DNA from: Torreya grandis
Lineage: Eukaryota; Streptophyta; Pinopsida; Cupressales; Taxaceae
DNA: 64,000 nt
Assembly: GCA_037957365.1 (NCBI GenBank)
Contig: JARHVA010008359.1
Coordinates: 411,001-475,000, forward strand
Reading direction: 5' to 3'
The position numbers were made by a program, and so were the translations under genes. How positions within the stretch are numbered: the first letter of the stretch is position 1; every line of letters begins with the position of its first letter. Below, in pieces: positions 55,713-64,000 of this stretch. The notes under the pieces were generated by a model. It was not told the origin of the DNA and did no database searches. It worked only from the letters and a program-made list of their open reading frames with translations.

Positions 55713-57105
55713 TGTAGACACCGCAAACGTGTCTGCACCTTGGTTCTCCCCCTTGGCCCTTTTTCCCACCTAGTCCTCCTTGGTCCCTAACCCACCTAGG
55801 GCTTATTAATTAGAAATTAACATCTATTTTTAATTAAATTAGGCCCCCTTTCCACCCTACCCTTGCCACCTTGGATCCTCCCTTGAATCCCTCCACCTTC
55901 CCCCTAGCATTTATTAGGCCAAATCTCACCATTATATCCCCCCTCGTCCATTTTGGCATCCTCATGACCGTTCTGCCCATGACCCCTCGCTCGGCGGCAT
56001 GCAAGAGTGGGCAGAGGCTATTTTTAGCCTCTGTGCCCATCCTGCGACTGCCGACGTCGGCGACCCTTCGGCCGACGTCGGTGAAACTACCGGCATCGAC
56101 AGCCTTCATTATCCCCTTCTGCATCCATTGCACCCCCTGGACTCTTGAGCTCAAAAATGGATTCTCTTGACGCTTCGGCTTTGATCTCTCCTCTATCTTG
56201 ACCTCGTGCAATAGCAGCAACAGGTGAAAAGGCCCTGGATCAGCATCTTCTCCTTGCAGCAACTCTTCTGTGGCTCTAGCAACATCTTCTTCTCTCTTCA
56301 TTCAGTAAGCTAAAGGTAAGCTAGTCCGGGTTTGTTATTTCATTGTATTCATTCATCTATATTCTATTGTCTTTTGCTCCCTCTGTCCTTCCCCCTTGAG
56401 AGGCTGCAAAGCCTTCTCAGGCCCCATCCTCTGTGAATCCTCCTCTTCCCTGTCCTCTGTGTCTCTTTCAACTTCCTCACCCCTCTGCCAAAAAGACCTT
56501 GCAACAGGTACCCAACCCGAACCAGGCCACTCCCCAATCCATCCAAACTTGTCCCCGTTCAGTCTCAGACCCGTCCACAGTCCAGCAAGCAACCCAGACC
56601 CGACTACAGGCCACAACCCCGACCGATGCCGGTCACTTCCCCAACCGACGTCGGCAGGATAGCCGACGCCGGCAGATCAGATAACCGACGCCGGCGACAT
56701 TTCCGACCTCGGCGACTGTCTTCAGCCCAACAGCTCTTTCAGGTAATCATTTCGTTTGCTTCTTTCCTTTCTACTTTCTTTGTCATTTCTGTATTCTGGC
56801 ATTCTGTCTTTTATCAGTCACTTATCTCATCAAAACAGTGGGTTGACCTCCCTTAAGGAAGTTTTTACACTTCTGGGAACAAGCCTTTTGCTTGGCAACC
56901 CACTGCCTATCTGTCTAACGTTTTTCTTGTCCTAGTTTCCTTTTTTTTCTTGCAGGTGTCATTCCTCCACAGCCAAAGAGGAGTGCTCACAAACGTCTGG
57001 ATTTACGGTGCGCAATCTTTAGTCCAGGTACTTCCAAGCCTTGTCCATTACTTTCTTTTAGTTTCTTTCTTTTTAGTCTGAAAAGCGAAATTTGAGGTAG
57101 AAACA
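55713..57105 (+). repeat. 3' LTR (1393 bp) of the young element
   Basis: Same length as the 5' LTR with 24 differences, 21 transitions and 3 transversions by my count. Many differences fall in CpG sites within the CCGACGTCGG clusters (56047-56100 and 56615-56720). The three-way-junction fold is at 56836-56905. Confidence 0.97.
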
Positions 57106-57110
57106 GTAGG
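57106..57110. repeat. target-site duplication, right copy
   Basis: GTAGG, identical to 42780-42784. Confidence 0.97.
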
Positions 57111-57371
57111 CTATGGAACCATTTGATATTAGTAGGTAGAGGCATCTCTAGGATCTCTCTAATCTTATTAGGATCAACCTCGATACCATGGAGATTAATG
57201 ATACAACCTAAGAGTTTATCGACAAGAACACCAAAAACATATTTATTTGGGTTTAGTCAAACATTATATTGGAGGAGATGAGTGAATATGGTTTTGAGAA
57301 TTTTCAAGTGTTCTTTTCAAAGTTTAGACTTTCCATGTAAGTCATCCATGTAATCTTCTATAATTTTGTGT
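57111..57371 (-). pseudogene. pol: RT fragment of element E, right part of split pol
   Basis: The minus strand reads DYMDDLHGKSKL near 57340 (the catalytic YxDD box, here YMDD), HLLQYNV, LNPNKYVFGVL, HGIEVDPNKIREILEMPLPT and FHSL up to the insertion point. With 42171-42784 it forms one RT-RNase H stretch. It ends at about 57371, where homology to RT stops, so everything upstream in E (RT fingers, protease, gag, 5' LTR) is missing here. Confidence 0.9.
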
Positions 57372-58470
57372 AGGATGTTGGTTCAATATTTTGTCGATTA
57401 GCATACTGATAAACAAAATAGGTCTGATCATCCAAAGTAGGAAGATTGATTAGCCAAATGTGTAGGTTTACCACATCAAAAGGGGACTAATCTCTCCTCT
57501 CACTAAGGGGAGGTTCCCTATAGATATGTTATATATATATATATATATATAAACAAAAAATAATACTTAAGCATAAGATAAATCATCCATCTCTCTTTTT
57601 TTAGAGATGATGCATGCAAATCAAAGGAGAAATCTTAGGGATAATGACAAAAAGCACTCCTCTTCTTTCAGAAGTAGCATTCAATAAACCACAAGAATCT
57701 TCCTAGTAGTAATTGCAAAATGTAACCAAGGTCGTAGTAACTAGCAAATTGAGATGTAACATAAAGTCTGTACCTAAATTTCCCAAGAGTGAGATACAAA
57801 GGATAATGAGGGCACAAATCTATCCCAAGGTCCTTTACATAGAAACAAAAATAAAACACACTAAAGGCAATTATGGGGGCACAAAGTCTCTCCATAGTTG
57901 GCTTCAGGATACCTTCCTGACTACTTTCACTAATTTTGCTTATCGAATTAAAGGAATAGAAAATATATTAAGGAAAAAGACATAAGAATAGTTTCCCAAA
58001 AAATAAATATATCACAACACAAAGTCTAAAAATTCACTTTCTTTCTCATTCCAATAAAAAAATATGATTAACAATCTGAGCTCAAAGTCTCAGTAATGCC
58101 TTTCCATTTGGGCATAGTTTTGTTTCTAATAATCAGAGAGTCAGATCCATAATAACAAGAGAGTCCCTTATATAGCCTCTTCAAGAAGGAATTGGGAATA
58201 GTAACACATCATGTTGCATTGAATTTTGTTAAGAAGACATGCTAGAATTTAGGGTCATTTACCCATTTTTTTTCTCAATGTAGAGAAATGGGTCATGCTA
58301 TTGAAAGTTTGCATCTTTCAATATCCACCTAGCGATCTACTTCTAGAAACATATCTGATGCACAATTTTTTTGGTCATTCCTACTCATTCCACCTTTTTT
58401 GTTTATTTGAATTAGGTCCTTGATGTAGTTCGATGCTCTGTTCCTTAGTCATTTTTGTTGGTCTTTTGAG
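57372..58470. other. unassigned region between E and F
   Basis: An (AT)10 run lies at 57531-57551. The minus strand has one short readable piece (LPTLDDQTYFVYQYANRQ, about 57375-57440) that may be polyprotein linker of E or another element. ORFs at 57668-57985 are not convincing. Confidence 0.4.
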
Positions 58471-58477
58471 AACCCTA

Positions 58478-59114
58478 TGGAAGAGGACACTTGGCAGCTT
58501 CGCTGCATTAGATATTATGTCTCAATAGATGACACGTGGTGGCTTTTGCTGTGATTTTAAAGATGACACATGAGAGCATATCGATATTTCTATTTCTTCA
58601 GACTTTTCTTTCAAAGGAAAAAATCTAGAGGAATTATTTTAGAGGAAAAAGTCTGAAGGAATTCTTTCAGACAATTTGTCTGAAGGAATTATCTCTTTGT
58701 CAGTTTTGCTAGGGAAACTTTTTTGAGGGAAATCCCTTTTCTCTTTTGGCCTTTGAATTGGTCCATTTTCCCCCTTTTTACCCTTTATAAGGGCTATTTG
58801 ATCTCCAAATTAGCCTTTTGGGTTTTTGCAATGGTTCATTTTAGCTTATGAGTGTCCTCCACAAGGGTTGTTTATCGCTTGGAAATTTGCCTTAGTCGAT
58901 TTTATGTGAGTCTCAAATTGTGACACATGGCAGCATCCACTTCTCTTAGAAACAAAGTGAAATGAGGCTCAAAATATGACACTTGGTAGGATCTAACGAT
59001 CTTAGAAACAAAGTGAAATGAGGCTTAGAATATGACACTTGGTAGCATCTACTGCTCTTAAAAACAAAGTGAAATGAGGCTCAAAAGATGACACTTGGTA
59101 GCGTGCACTGAGTT
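58478..59114. repeat. GACACNTGGYAGC motif array with a 56-bp tandem repeat
   Basis: Seven copies of TGACAC(T/G/A)TGG(C/T)AGC are seen near 58478, 58534, 58564, 58920, 58978, 59034 and 59094; one has the G-box core CACGTGG. The last four lie in a 56-60 bp tandem repeat (58909-59114) with AGAAACAAAGTGAAATGAGG. The position downstream of F's integrase suggests F's 3' region or LTR. Confidence 0.8.
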
Positions 59115-59227
59115 CTATCAGGTTTTTGTTTCCTTAGTCACTTTTTCCATATAAATTCCCTCCACAAGGGCACTTGTGTCTTTGATGCTTGTGGCACTCC
59201 TTTTAACTTGTCGCTTAAACTGACCGA

Positions 59228-59885
59228 TTGAACCAACTTTGGTTCAATGGTTTAATGGTTCATTCCCTTGTTTTTATTGATCACTTGAACCAAGATTCTT
59301 TGAAACAAGCCTCATTGAAACCATTGAACCTTGAACCCATTGAACCTATTGAACCTTGAACCCATTGAACCTTTAAACCAAAGTGGTTCAATGGTTTAAT
59401 GGTTCAATGTTTCAAGCATCAAAAACTTGTTATTTTGATTGAACCTACTTGTAGAAGCCTTTGAACCTATTGAACCATTAGTCTATCACTTCCTTGTTCT
59501 TTCTAAGCTCTTTGATCTTCATTTTACTAGTTGAACCTTTAAACTTGTGAACTCGTTAAACCTTTGGTTTAAGGTTCAACAGTTCAATCAGTTTATTATT
59601 TTTATTTGGCTAAGTCCTATTCATCTTGTTGAACCAAATGCATTGAACCATTTGGTCATTGAACCTATTGAACCATTGAACCCATTAAACCTTTGAATCA
59701 AAGTGGTTTAATGGTTTAATGGTTTAATGATTCAAGCCTTCGTTATTTTTTATAAGTGTTTTGAAGCTGTTGAACTTTGAACCTTGACAAATGTGCTTAA
59801 CTCTTACTGTTGATGTTGAACCTTTGAACCCATTGAACCTATTGAACTAAAATGGTTCAAGGTTCAATGGTTCAATGGTTCAATC
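59228..59885. repeat. four inverted-repeat blocks of CATTGAACC / GGTTCAATG
   Basis: Blocks lie at 59228-59247, 59313-59417, 59629-59738 and 59816-59885. The first is the palindrome TTGAACCAACTTTGGTTCAA. The others each have several CATTGAACC units followed by several GGTTCAATG or GGTTTAATG units, so each can fold back on itself. The blocks are separated by 70-210 bp that also hold single units. Confidence 0.88.
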
Positions 59886-59977
59886 CTTGCTTAGAAGCTT
59901 GCTGATGAACTCTTTTGGTTGAGCCTTATCATTAAACCAACTTTGAAATTGCCTAAGTGTTGAGAGATTACTTCTTT

Positions 59978-60114
59978 CCTATAGAGTCCATAGAAATCAA
60001 CCTGTGAAGCCCGTAGAACTTGGCCTACAGAGTCCATAGATTTTCTTCCTGTAGAGTCCATATATTCAAGCCTGTAGAGTTTATAGATTTAAGCTTGTAG
60101 AGTCTGTAGATTTA
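59978..60114. repeat. five-copy tandem repeat CTGTAGAGTCCATAGAT
   Basis: Units of about 28-32 bp: CTATAGAGTCCATAGA, CTACAGAGTCCATAGA, CTGTAGAGTCCATATA, CTGTAGAGTTTATAGA, TTGTAGAGTCTGTAGA. A more diverged unit lies near 60002. Confidence 0.85.
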
Positions 60115-60480
60115 TAAGAAGCTTAAAAAATGAGGAATTTGAATGCTTAGAACAAATTTTGAGAATGGAAGAGATTATTTTGGTCTGAGGAACTAAAATA
60201 GTTCACATGTTGTCCCAAAAAATTAGAAGTCTATTTTTAGGAACAATAACTAGCTCCAGTTGGGGAACTTCTATCAGTTGTAAAAAAGAATTAAAGGGAG
60301 TATAATCCAAAATCTCCAGTGTCTTCATGTGTACCATTGGGCTATAGAGTCATGAAACCCAGAAATGGAAGGCATAAACAAATGGAAACAAACAAAACAA
60401 AATAGAATTAAAAACTATACAAATATACATATGTACAGATGCAATGATTTAATACTTCAAAAATTGAAGTGTTTCAGATG
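60115..60480 (-). mobile_element. 3' end region of element F, no gene
   Basis: This lies just after the end of F's integrase. The minus strand has a purine-rich CACAATGGGCAACA near 60485 that may be a PPT. I could not fix an LTR start. Confidence 0.35.
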
Positions 60481-61600
60481 TTGCCCATTGTGAGGTAGAG
60501 AAAAGAGTGTGCCATCTTGATATTTTAGCAGAAAGCTATTTTCACCATTGTGTTGATGAATTATAAATGGGCCTCTCTAAAGGGAGTCAAAATTTCCATG
60601 TATCCCTTTTGGTTCTCTCCTTTTGTCCCACAACAAGACTTGATCCCCAATCTAGAAATCATGATTTTTGGCCTTTTGGTCAAAGAGTTTCTTTACCAAA
60701 CTTTGATGAGCATAAATTTTTTCCACCGCCATGGTTCTTTGTTCATCTAGCTCAGTCAAGCACATGATTCTCTTATCAAGAGAGCTTTCATATGTCTGAT
60801 TTTCAATTGCCTTTGCCAATTTCAAGGATAGTAATTCTAAGGTGATTGGTATTTCAACATTGATACCATAAAGAATTTGAAAAGGAGACATACCAATTTC
60901 CCTCTTTGGTGTGATTCTATCTGCCCATAGAGCATCAACTAATGCTTTATGCCATGTCCTTTGATTGTCATTTGATAGCTTCTTAATGATAGTTACCAGG
61001 TTCTTATTGATTGATTTAGCTTGTCCATTCCCTTATAGAAAATAATCAGAAGAATGGGAGAGTGTAATTCCATAATAGAAATAGAATAATGTAATCTCCT
61101 GGGAGGTGAAACAAGTTGTATTGTCAGTAACAATTTTGGTTGGAACTCCAAACCTGGAAATGATATTATCCTTGAGGAAATTGCATACAACTTCTAAAGT
61201 AGCATGTTTAGTTGGGACTACTTCTACCCACTTGGTGAAATAGTCAGTTTCTATAATGACATAATCATTTCCAATGCTTGAATATGGGTTTATAGTCCCA
61301 ATAAAATCAATCCCCTATTTCTAGAAAGGTTCTTTTATGATCACTAGCTTGAGAGACAGGGCAGTTAACTTGGGTCTTCCAATAAATTGCTGGCAAAGTT
61401 CACATTTTCTCACCCACTTATATGCATCTTGGAAAAGAGTTGGCCAGTAATACCTAGCTCAAAAAATCTTGTGAGCAATTACAGGAGCAAAAAAATGTCC
61501 TCCACAAGCTAGATTATGGAAATATTTCAAAATTTGGCTTCATTGCTCTTTGTCTACATAGTGAAGGAATACTCCATCTGTGTTTCTCTTGTACAAGCCA
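60481..61600 (-). pseudogene. pol: integrase remnant of element F
   Basis: Minus-strand translation: FTKWVEVVPT near 61210, SRFGVPTKIVTDN near 61160, GNGQAKSINKN near 61030 and ALVDALWADR near 60930. MSPFQILYGINVEIPI lies at 60840-60891 (ORF 60652-60891), and the C-terminal WIGDQVLLWDKR is near 60640. The zinc region lies near 61380-61470. Stops are few for its apparent age. The DDE Asp in VTDN is kept. Confidence 0.85.
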
Positions 61601-61839
61601 TTGTCCCAAAGGACAAAATTGGTAGCTTTCAACTTGATAGTCCTCCTTTCTTTATAAGACAAATGAGCAAGACATTCACCATAAGTAAGGAAATGAGCAA
61701 TACCTAAATACCACTCATTGGTAGTGGAGACAAAAAGGACTATTGGTGTGTCTTCACTTTAGCTTCTACATGTTGTGTATCTTCTAGCTCATTGTCAGTA
61801 ATTAATTGGCATACGTCTTTTCCCCTGACCAAATTTGTT

Positions 61840-62330
61840 GGCTTGATGTCTAGATTAAAATCTTAGATTTTTGCAATCTAATTGCCTCTTTTTTTACCAA
61901 ACTCCTACTAAGTTAATATGGACTTGACTTTAGTGTCAGGAACTAAGGTAGTAGTGTGTGAATTTAGGATATAGAAGTAGAAATGTTTGACTGCTTTCAC
62001 CACCGCATAAGCATGGTTATCTACATTTGAATACTTCATCTCATGGGTTTTGAGAGGGAAACTCATGAAAGAAATAGGAGATTCCATACTTTCCTTGTCC
62101 TGTTAAACAAGAATTGTTGAGAGTGTGTGTTCAAAAGTATAGCTGTATATGATGAAATCTTTGTTATAATCTAGATAAACCAAGGTAGGGGCATGGGCAA
62201 TGGTAGTCTTGATATCTTGAAATGTTGACTTGCCTTCTTTAGTCTAGATAAAGGTGGTCTTCCCTTTCATCATGTTCATAATGTGTCTAATCTTCTCAAG
62301 AAATTCAGGGATGAACCTCCATAAGAAATT
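61840..62330 (-). pseudogene. pol: RNase H (Ty3-type) remnant of element F
   Basis: The minus strand has FFRKVNFLWRFIPEF near 62320 (RT thumb to RNase H), YNKDFIIYSYTFEHTLSTIL near 62150 and YAVVKAVKHFYFYILNSHT near 61980. It lies between RT and integrase. No archaeal-type RNase H follows it here. Confidence 0.75.
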
Positions 62331-62419
62331 CACCTTTCTGAAGAAAGAGTGAATAGCATTTTTATTTGTAGGCAAATTAAGCTCTTGAATAGACTTACTT
62401 TGTCTGAGTCAATCTTTAT

Positions 62420-62990
62420 TCCTTCTTTAGACATAATGTGTCTAAGGAGTTTTTCCTCTGTTACTCTAAAAATAGACTTCTTAGGGTTCAAAGAAATACC
62501 ATTCTAGCAGCAGCACTTCAACACTTGTTGTAAATGGTGTACATGATCAGAATGGTGCTTTGAAAATATGGTTAAGTCATCAAGGTATACCACTATGAAT
62601 TTACCCATCTCATCTTTGAAAACTAGGTCCATTGATCTCTAAAAGGTGAAACCAACATTTATCAAGCCAAACGGCATTCTTTTATATGCAAATGTACCCC
62701 AAGGTGTGGTGAATGTAGTCTTGTGTTGGTCTACTTCACCAACTTCAACTTGATTATATCCTAAAAAGCCATCTAGAAATGATAACATATCTGAACCTGC
62801 CACTATTTGAAGCACTTGATCCATAATTGGCAAAGGGTAATTATCTTTCAAAGATGACTGATTCAAATTCTTGAAATCTGCACAAATGCAAATTTTGCCA
62901 CTCTTCTTCCTTATAGGGACTATGTTTGCAATCCATGTGGAATGATGGATTGGGAAGATAATTCTAGCATTTAACATTTTGTGTATCTCA
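62420..62990 (-). pseudogene. pol: reverse transcriptase of element F
   Basis: An intact stretch (62639-62977) has WIANIVPIRKKSGKICICAD, NYPLPIMDQVLQIVAGS, FLDGFLGYNQ and MPFGLINVGFTF. After one stop it goes on to VVYLDD (62576-62593, the catalytic YxDD) and NPKKSIF. It is closer to the common gypsy RT form than the young element's (MPFGL, not MPFSL). It belongs to a separate family. Confidence 0.88.
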
Positions 62991-63440
62991 AATAGAATAG
63001 TACCTGATATTTTTTGACTGTACTATCTAGATTTTTGCTTATAGGGCATTGAGTTAGCCTTGAAAGGAATGTCATGGAATATTTCATTAGGTCTGAGAGA
63101 CTTCAAGTCATCATAAGAATATGCTAAGACATCCATGTATTGACAGAGTAAAGTGGTGAACTAGAATATTTCTTCAGGGGTACAACACTTACCAATGTTA
63201 ACCATCTTGGTATTTTCTTTAGTAGTCAAATTTACTCAATCGAATCCTAAGAGAAACTTGAATCTATTTGTTGTTGTTTGATGAATCTATCATGCTTGTC
63301 AAATAGTTTCTCAAGAGAAACTAGGCCTTTGGGAATTTTATTTCCTTTTAGCTGTAAGAATTCTTTATTTATATCTAAAGTATATTTAAAGGCTAATTCA
63401 TACTTTTGAGGTTCACTACCTTCAAAATGTAGTTGTTCAA
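62991..63440 (-). pseudogene. linker between aRNH and RT of element F
   Basis: The minus strand reads KGNKIPKGLVSLEKLFDKHD near 63310-63360, then less clear sequence with stops. No catalytic domain is recognised. Confidence 0.5.
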
Positions 63441-63970
63441 AATTGTCTTTTCATTCTAAGAAGGCAATCATTTGATGATCATCATTAAATACTTGCCAAT
63501 GATCAGCATTGTTAGGAACACTTGGTCTACAGACTAGATCAATAGTATACCTATCTTCTTTGAAATTTGAGTGAGGAACTAAAAGAGTTCTTGAAACAAC
63601 AACTGCATCAGCTCTGTCATTAGATTCTCTGGGTATGGAAAAAATGTTTAAAGCATCAAAGCTTTCAATTTGGTCCCAAACTAGGTTGTGATAGTGGCTT
63701 AATATTTCATTCTTGGTTTGGTATAAGTTTCTCACTTGACAAACCACTAATTCAACATCCCCTTTCGCATGAAGAAACTTGATGCTTTTGTCTTGAACAA
63801 CCTTCAATCCAAGCAATAGAGATTCATATTCAGCTGTATTGTTAGTGTTGCTAAATTGTAATTTATAAGATGAAGGAAACATATCTCCTTGAGGAGATAT
63901 CAACTCAATCCTAGCTCCAAAAATGTAGAGGAATAGCTAACATCAAATTCCAGAGTCCATACCTCATCAG
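63441..63970 (-). pseudogene. pol: archaeal-type RNase H of element F, placed before RT
   Basis: The minus strand gives WTLEFD near 63955, then after a frame break LISPQGDMFPSSYKLQF, NTAEYESLLLGL near 63830, AKGDVELVVCQVRN near 63740 and IPRESNDRADAV near 63610. These are the segments around the four acidic catalytic residues of the Tat second RNase H. The intact stretch is 63451-63903 (150 codons). It ends in DHWQVFNDDHQMIAFLE. Unlike in A, E and the young element, it lies upstream of RT. The window ends 30 bp beyond it. Confidence 0.85.
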
Positions 63971-64000
63971 ATACTAATTTTTCTTTTGACTTTCCTTCAT

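Larger units (their letters stand above)
42785..57105 (+). mobile_element. complete 14,321-bp Tat-type Ty3/gypsy retrotransposon
   Basis: It has two 1393-bp LTRs (TGTAGACACC ... TAGAAACA), the GTAGG target duplication, a PBS at 44182 and a PPT at 55700. Gag, protease, RT, RNase H, a second archaeal-type RNase H and integrase follow in that order, with no chromodomain. The dual RNase H places it in the plant Tat group (relatives of Ogre and Retand). The LTRs differ at 24 sites by my count (about 1.7%), 21 of them transitions, with no indels. It is far richer in GC and CpG than everything around it, as expected for a recent insertion. Seven stops and a frame change make this copy non-autonomous. 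It sits in reverse orientation in pol of its older relative E. Confidence 0.97.

Noticed and set aside
55834..56301. 155-codon minus-strand ORF in the 3' LTR, partly matched in the 5' LTR
   Set aside because: Occurrence in both LTRs follows from their identity. In the 5' LTR it is broken into shorter ORFs. No promoter or domain supports it.
59228..59885. Telomere-like or satellite DNA
   Set aside because: The unit CATTGAACC is not the plant telomere repeat, and the forward-reverse block structure is unlike a simple satellite.

Overview
This is a stretch of plant nuclear DNA made almost wholly of LTR retrotransposons in different states of decay. I found no host gene, tRNA, rRNA or organelle-derived block. 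Three things point to a land plant. The Ty3/gypsy elements carry a second, archaeal-type RNase H, which is the mark of the plant Tat group. A plant-mobile-domain-like reading frame is present. Old copies have lost nearly all CpG. The slow pile-up of very old, still readable copies would suit a large-genome plant such as a gymnosperm, but the sequence does not prove this.

Layout. Element A lies on the minus strand at 1-14901: a 3' LTR cut by the window edge, a long 3' untranslated region, integrase, both RNases H, an RT that has lost its catalytic core, protease, gag and the 5' LTR. Element B (minus, about 15000-17311) is a gag remnant with a primer-binding site and a 556-bp LTR. Element D (plus, about 19790-26300) is a badly decayed coding region of unknown identity, split by an A-family LTR at about 20970-22230. 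Element E (minus, 28371-42784 and 57111-57371) has several LTR copies, an inverted LTR block, an antisense plant-mobile-domain-like pseudogene and a decayed pol. Element F (minus, 60480 to the window end) is a different Tat-like pol in which the archaeal-type RNase H precedes RT.

The youngest object is a complete 14,321-bp plus-strand Tat-type element at 42785-57105. It has two 1393-bp LTRs, a perfect 5-bp target duplication (GTAGG), a PBS and a PPT. It was inserted in reverse orientation into the pol gene of E, its own older relative. Its polyprotein is readable from end to end but carries seven stop codons and one frame change at an 11-T run, so this copy cannot make Gag-Pol by itself.

The most notable signals are non-coding. 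(1) A hairpin-forming motif of about 55 bp lies between integrase and 3' LTR and is kept in nine copies across four elements. (2) A three-way-junction-like fold in the LTR is kept between the young element and family E. (3) A clip motif in three copies follows integrase in both of those. (4) There are clusters of the palindrome CCGACGTCGG. (5) Large inverted-repeat arrays of CATTGAACC lie next to element F. Alignments here were made by eye; identities and folds need computation.
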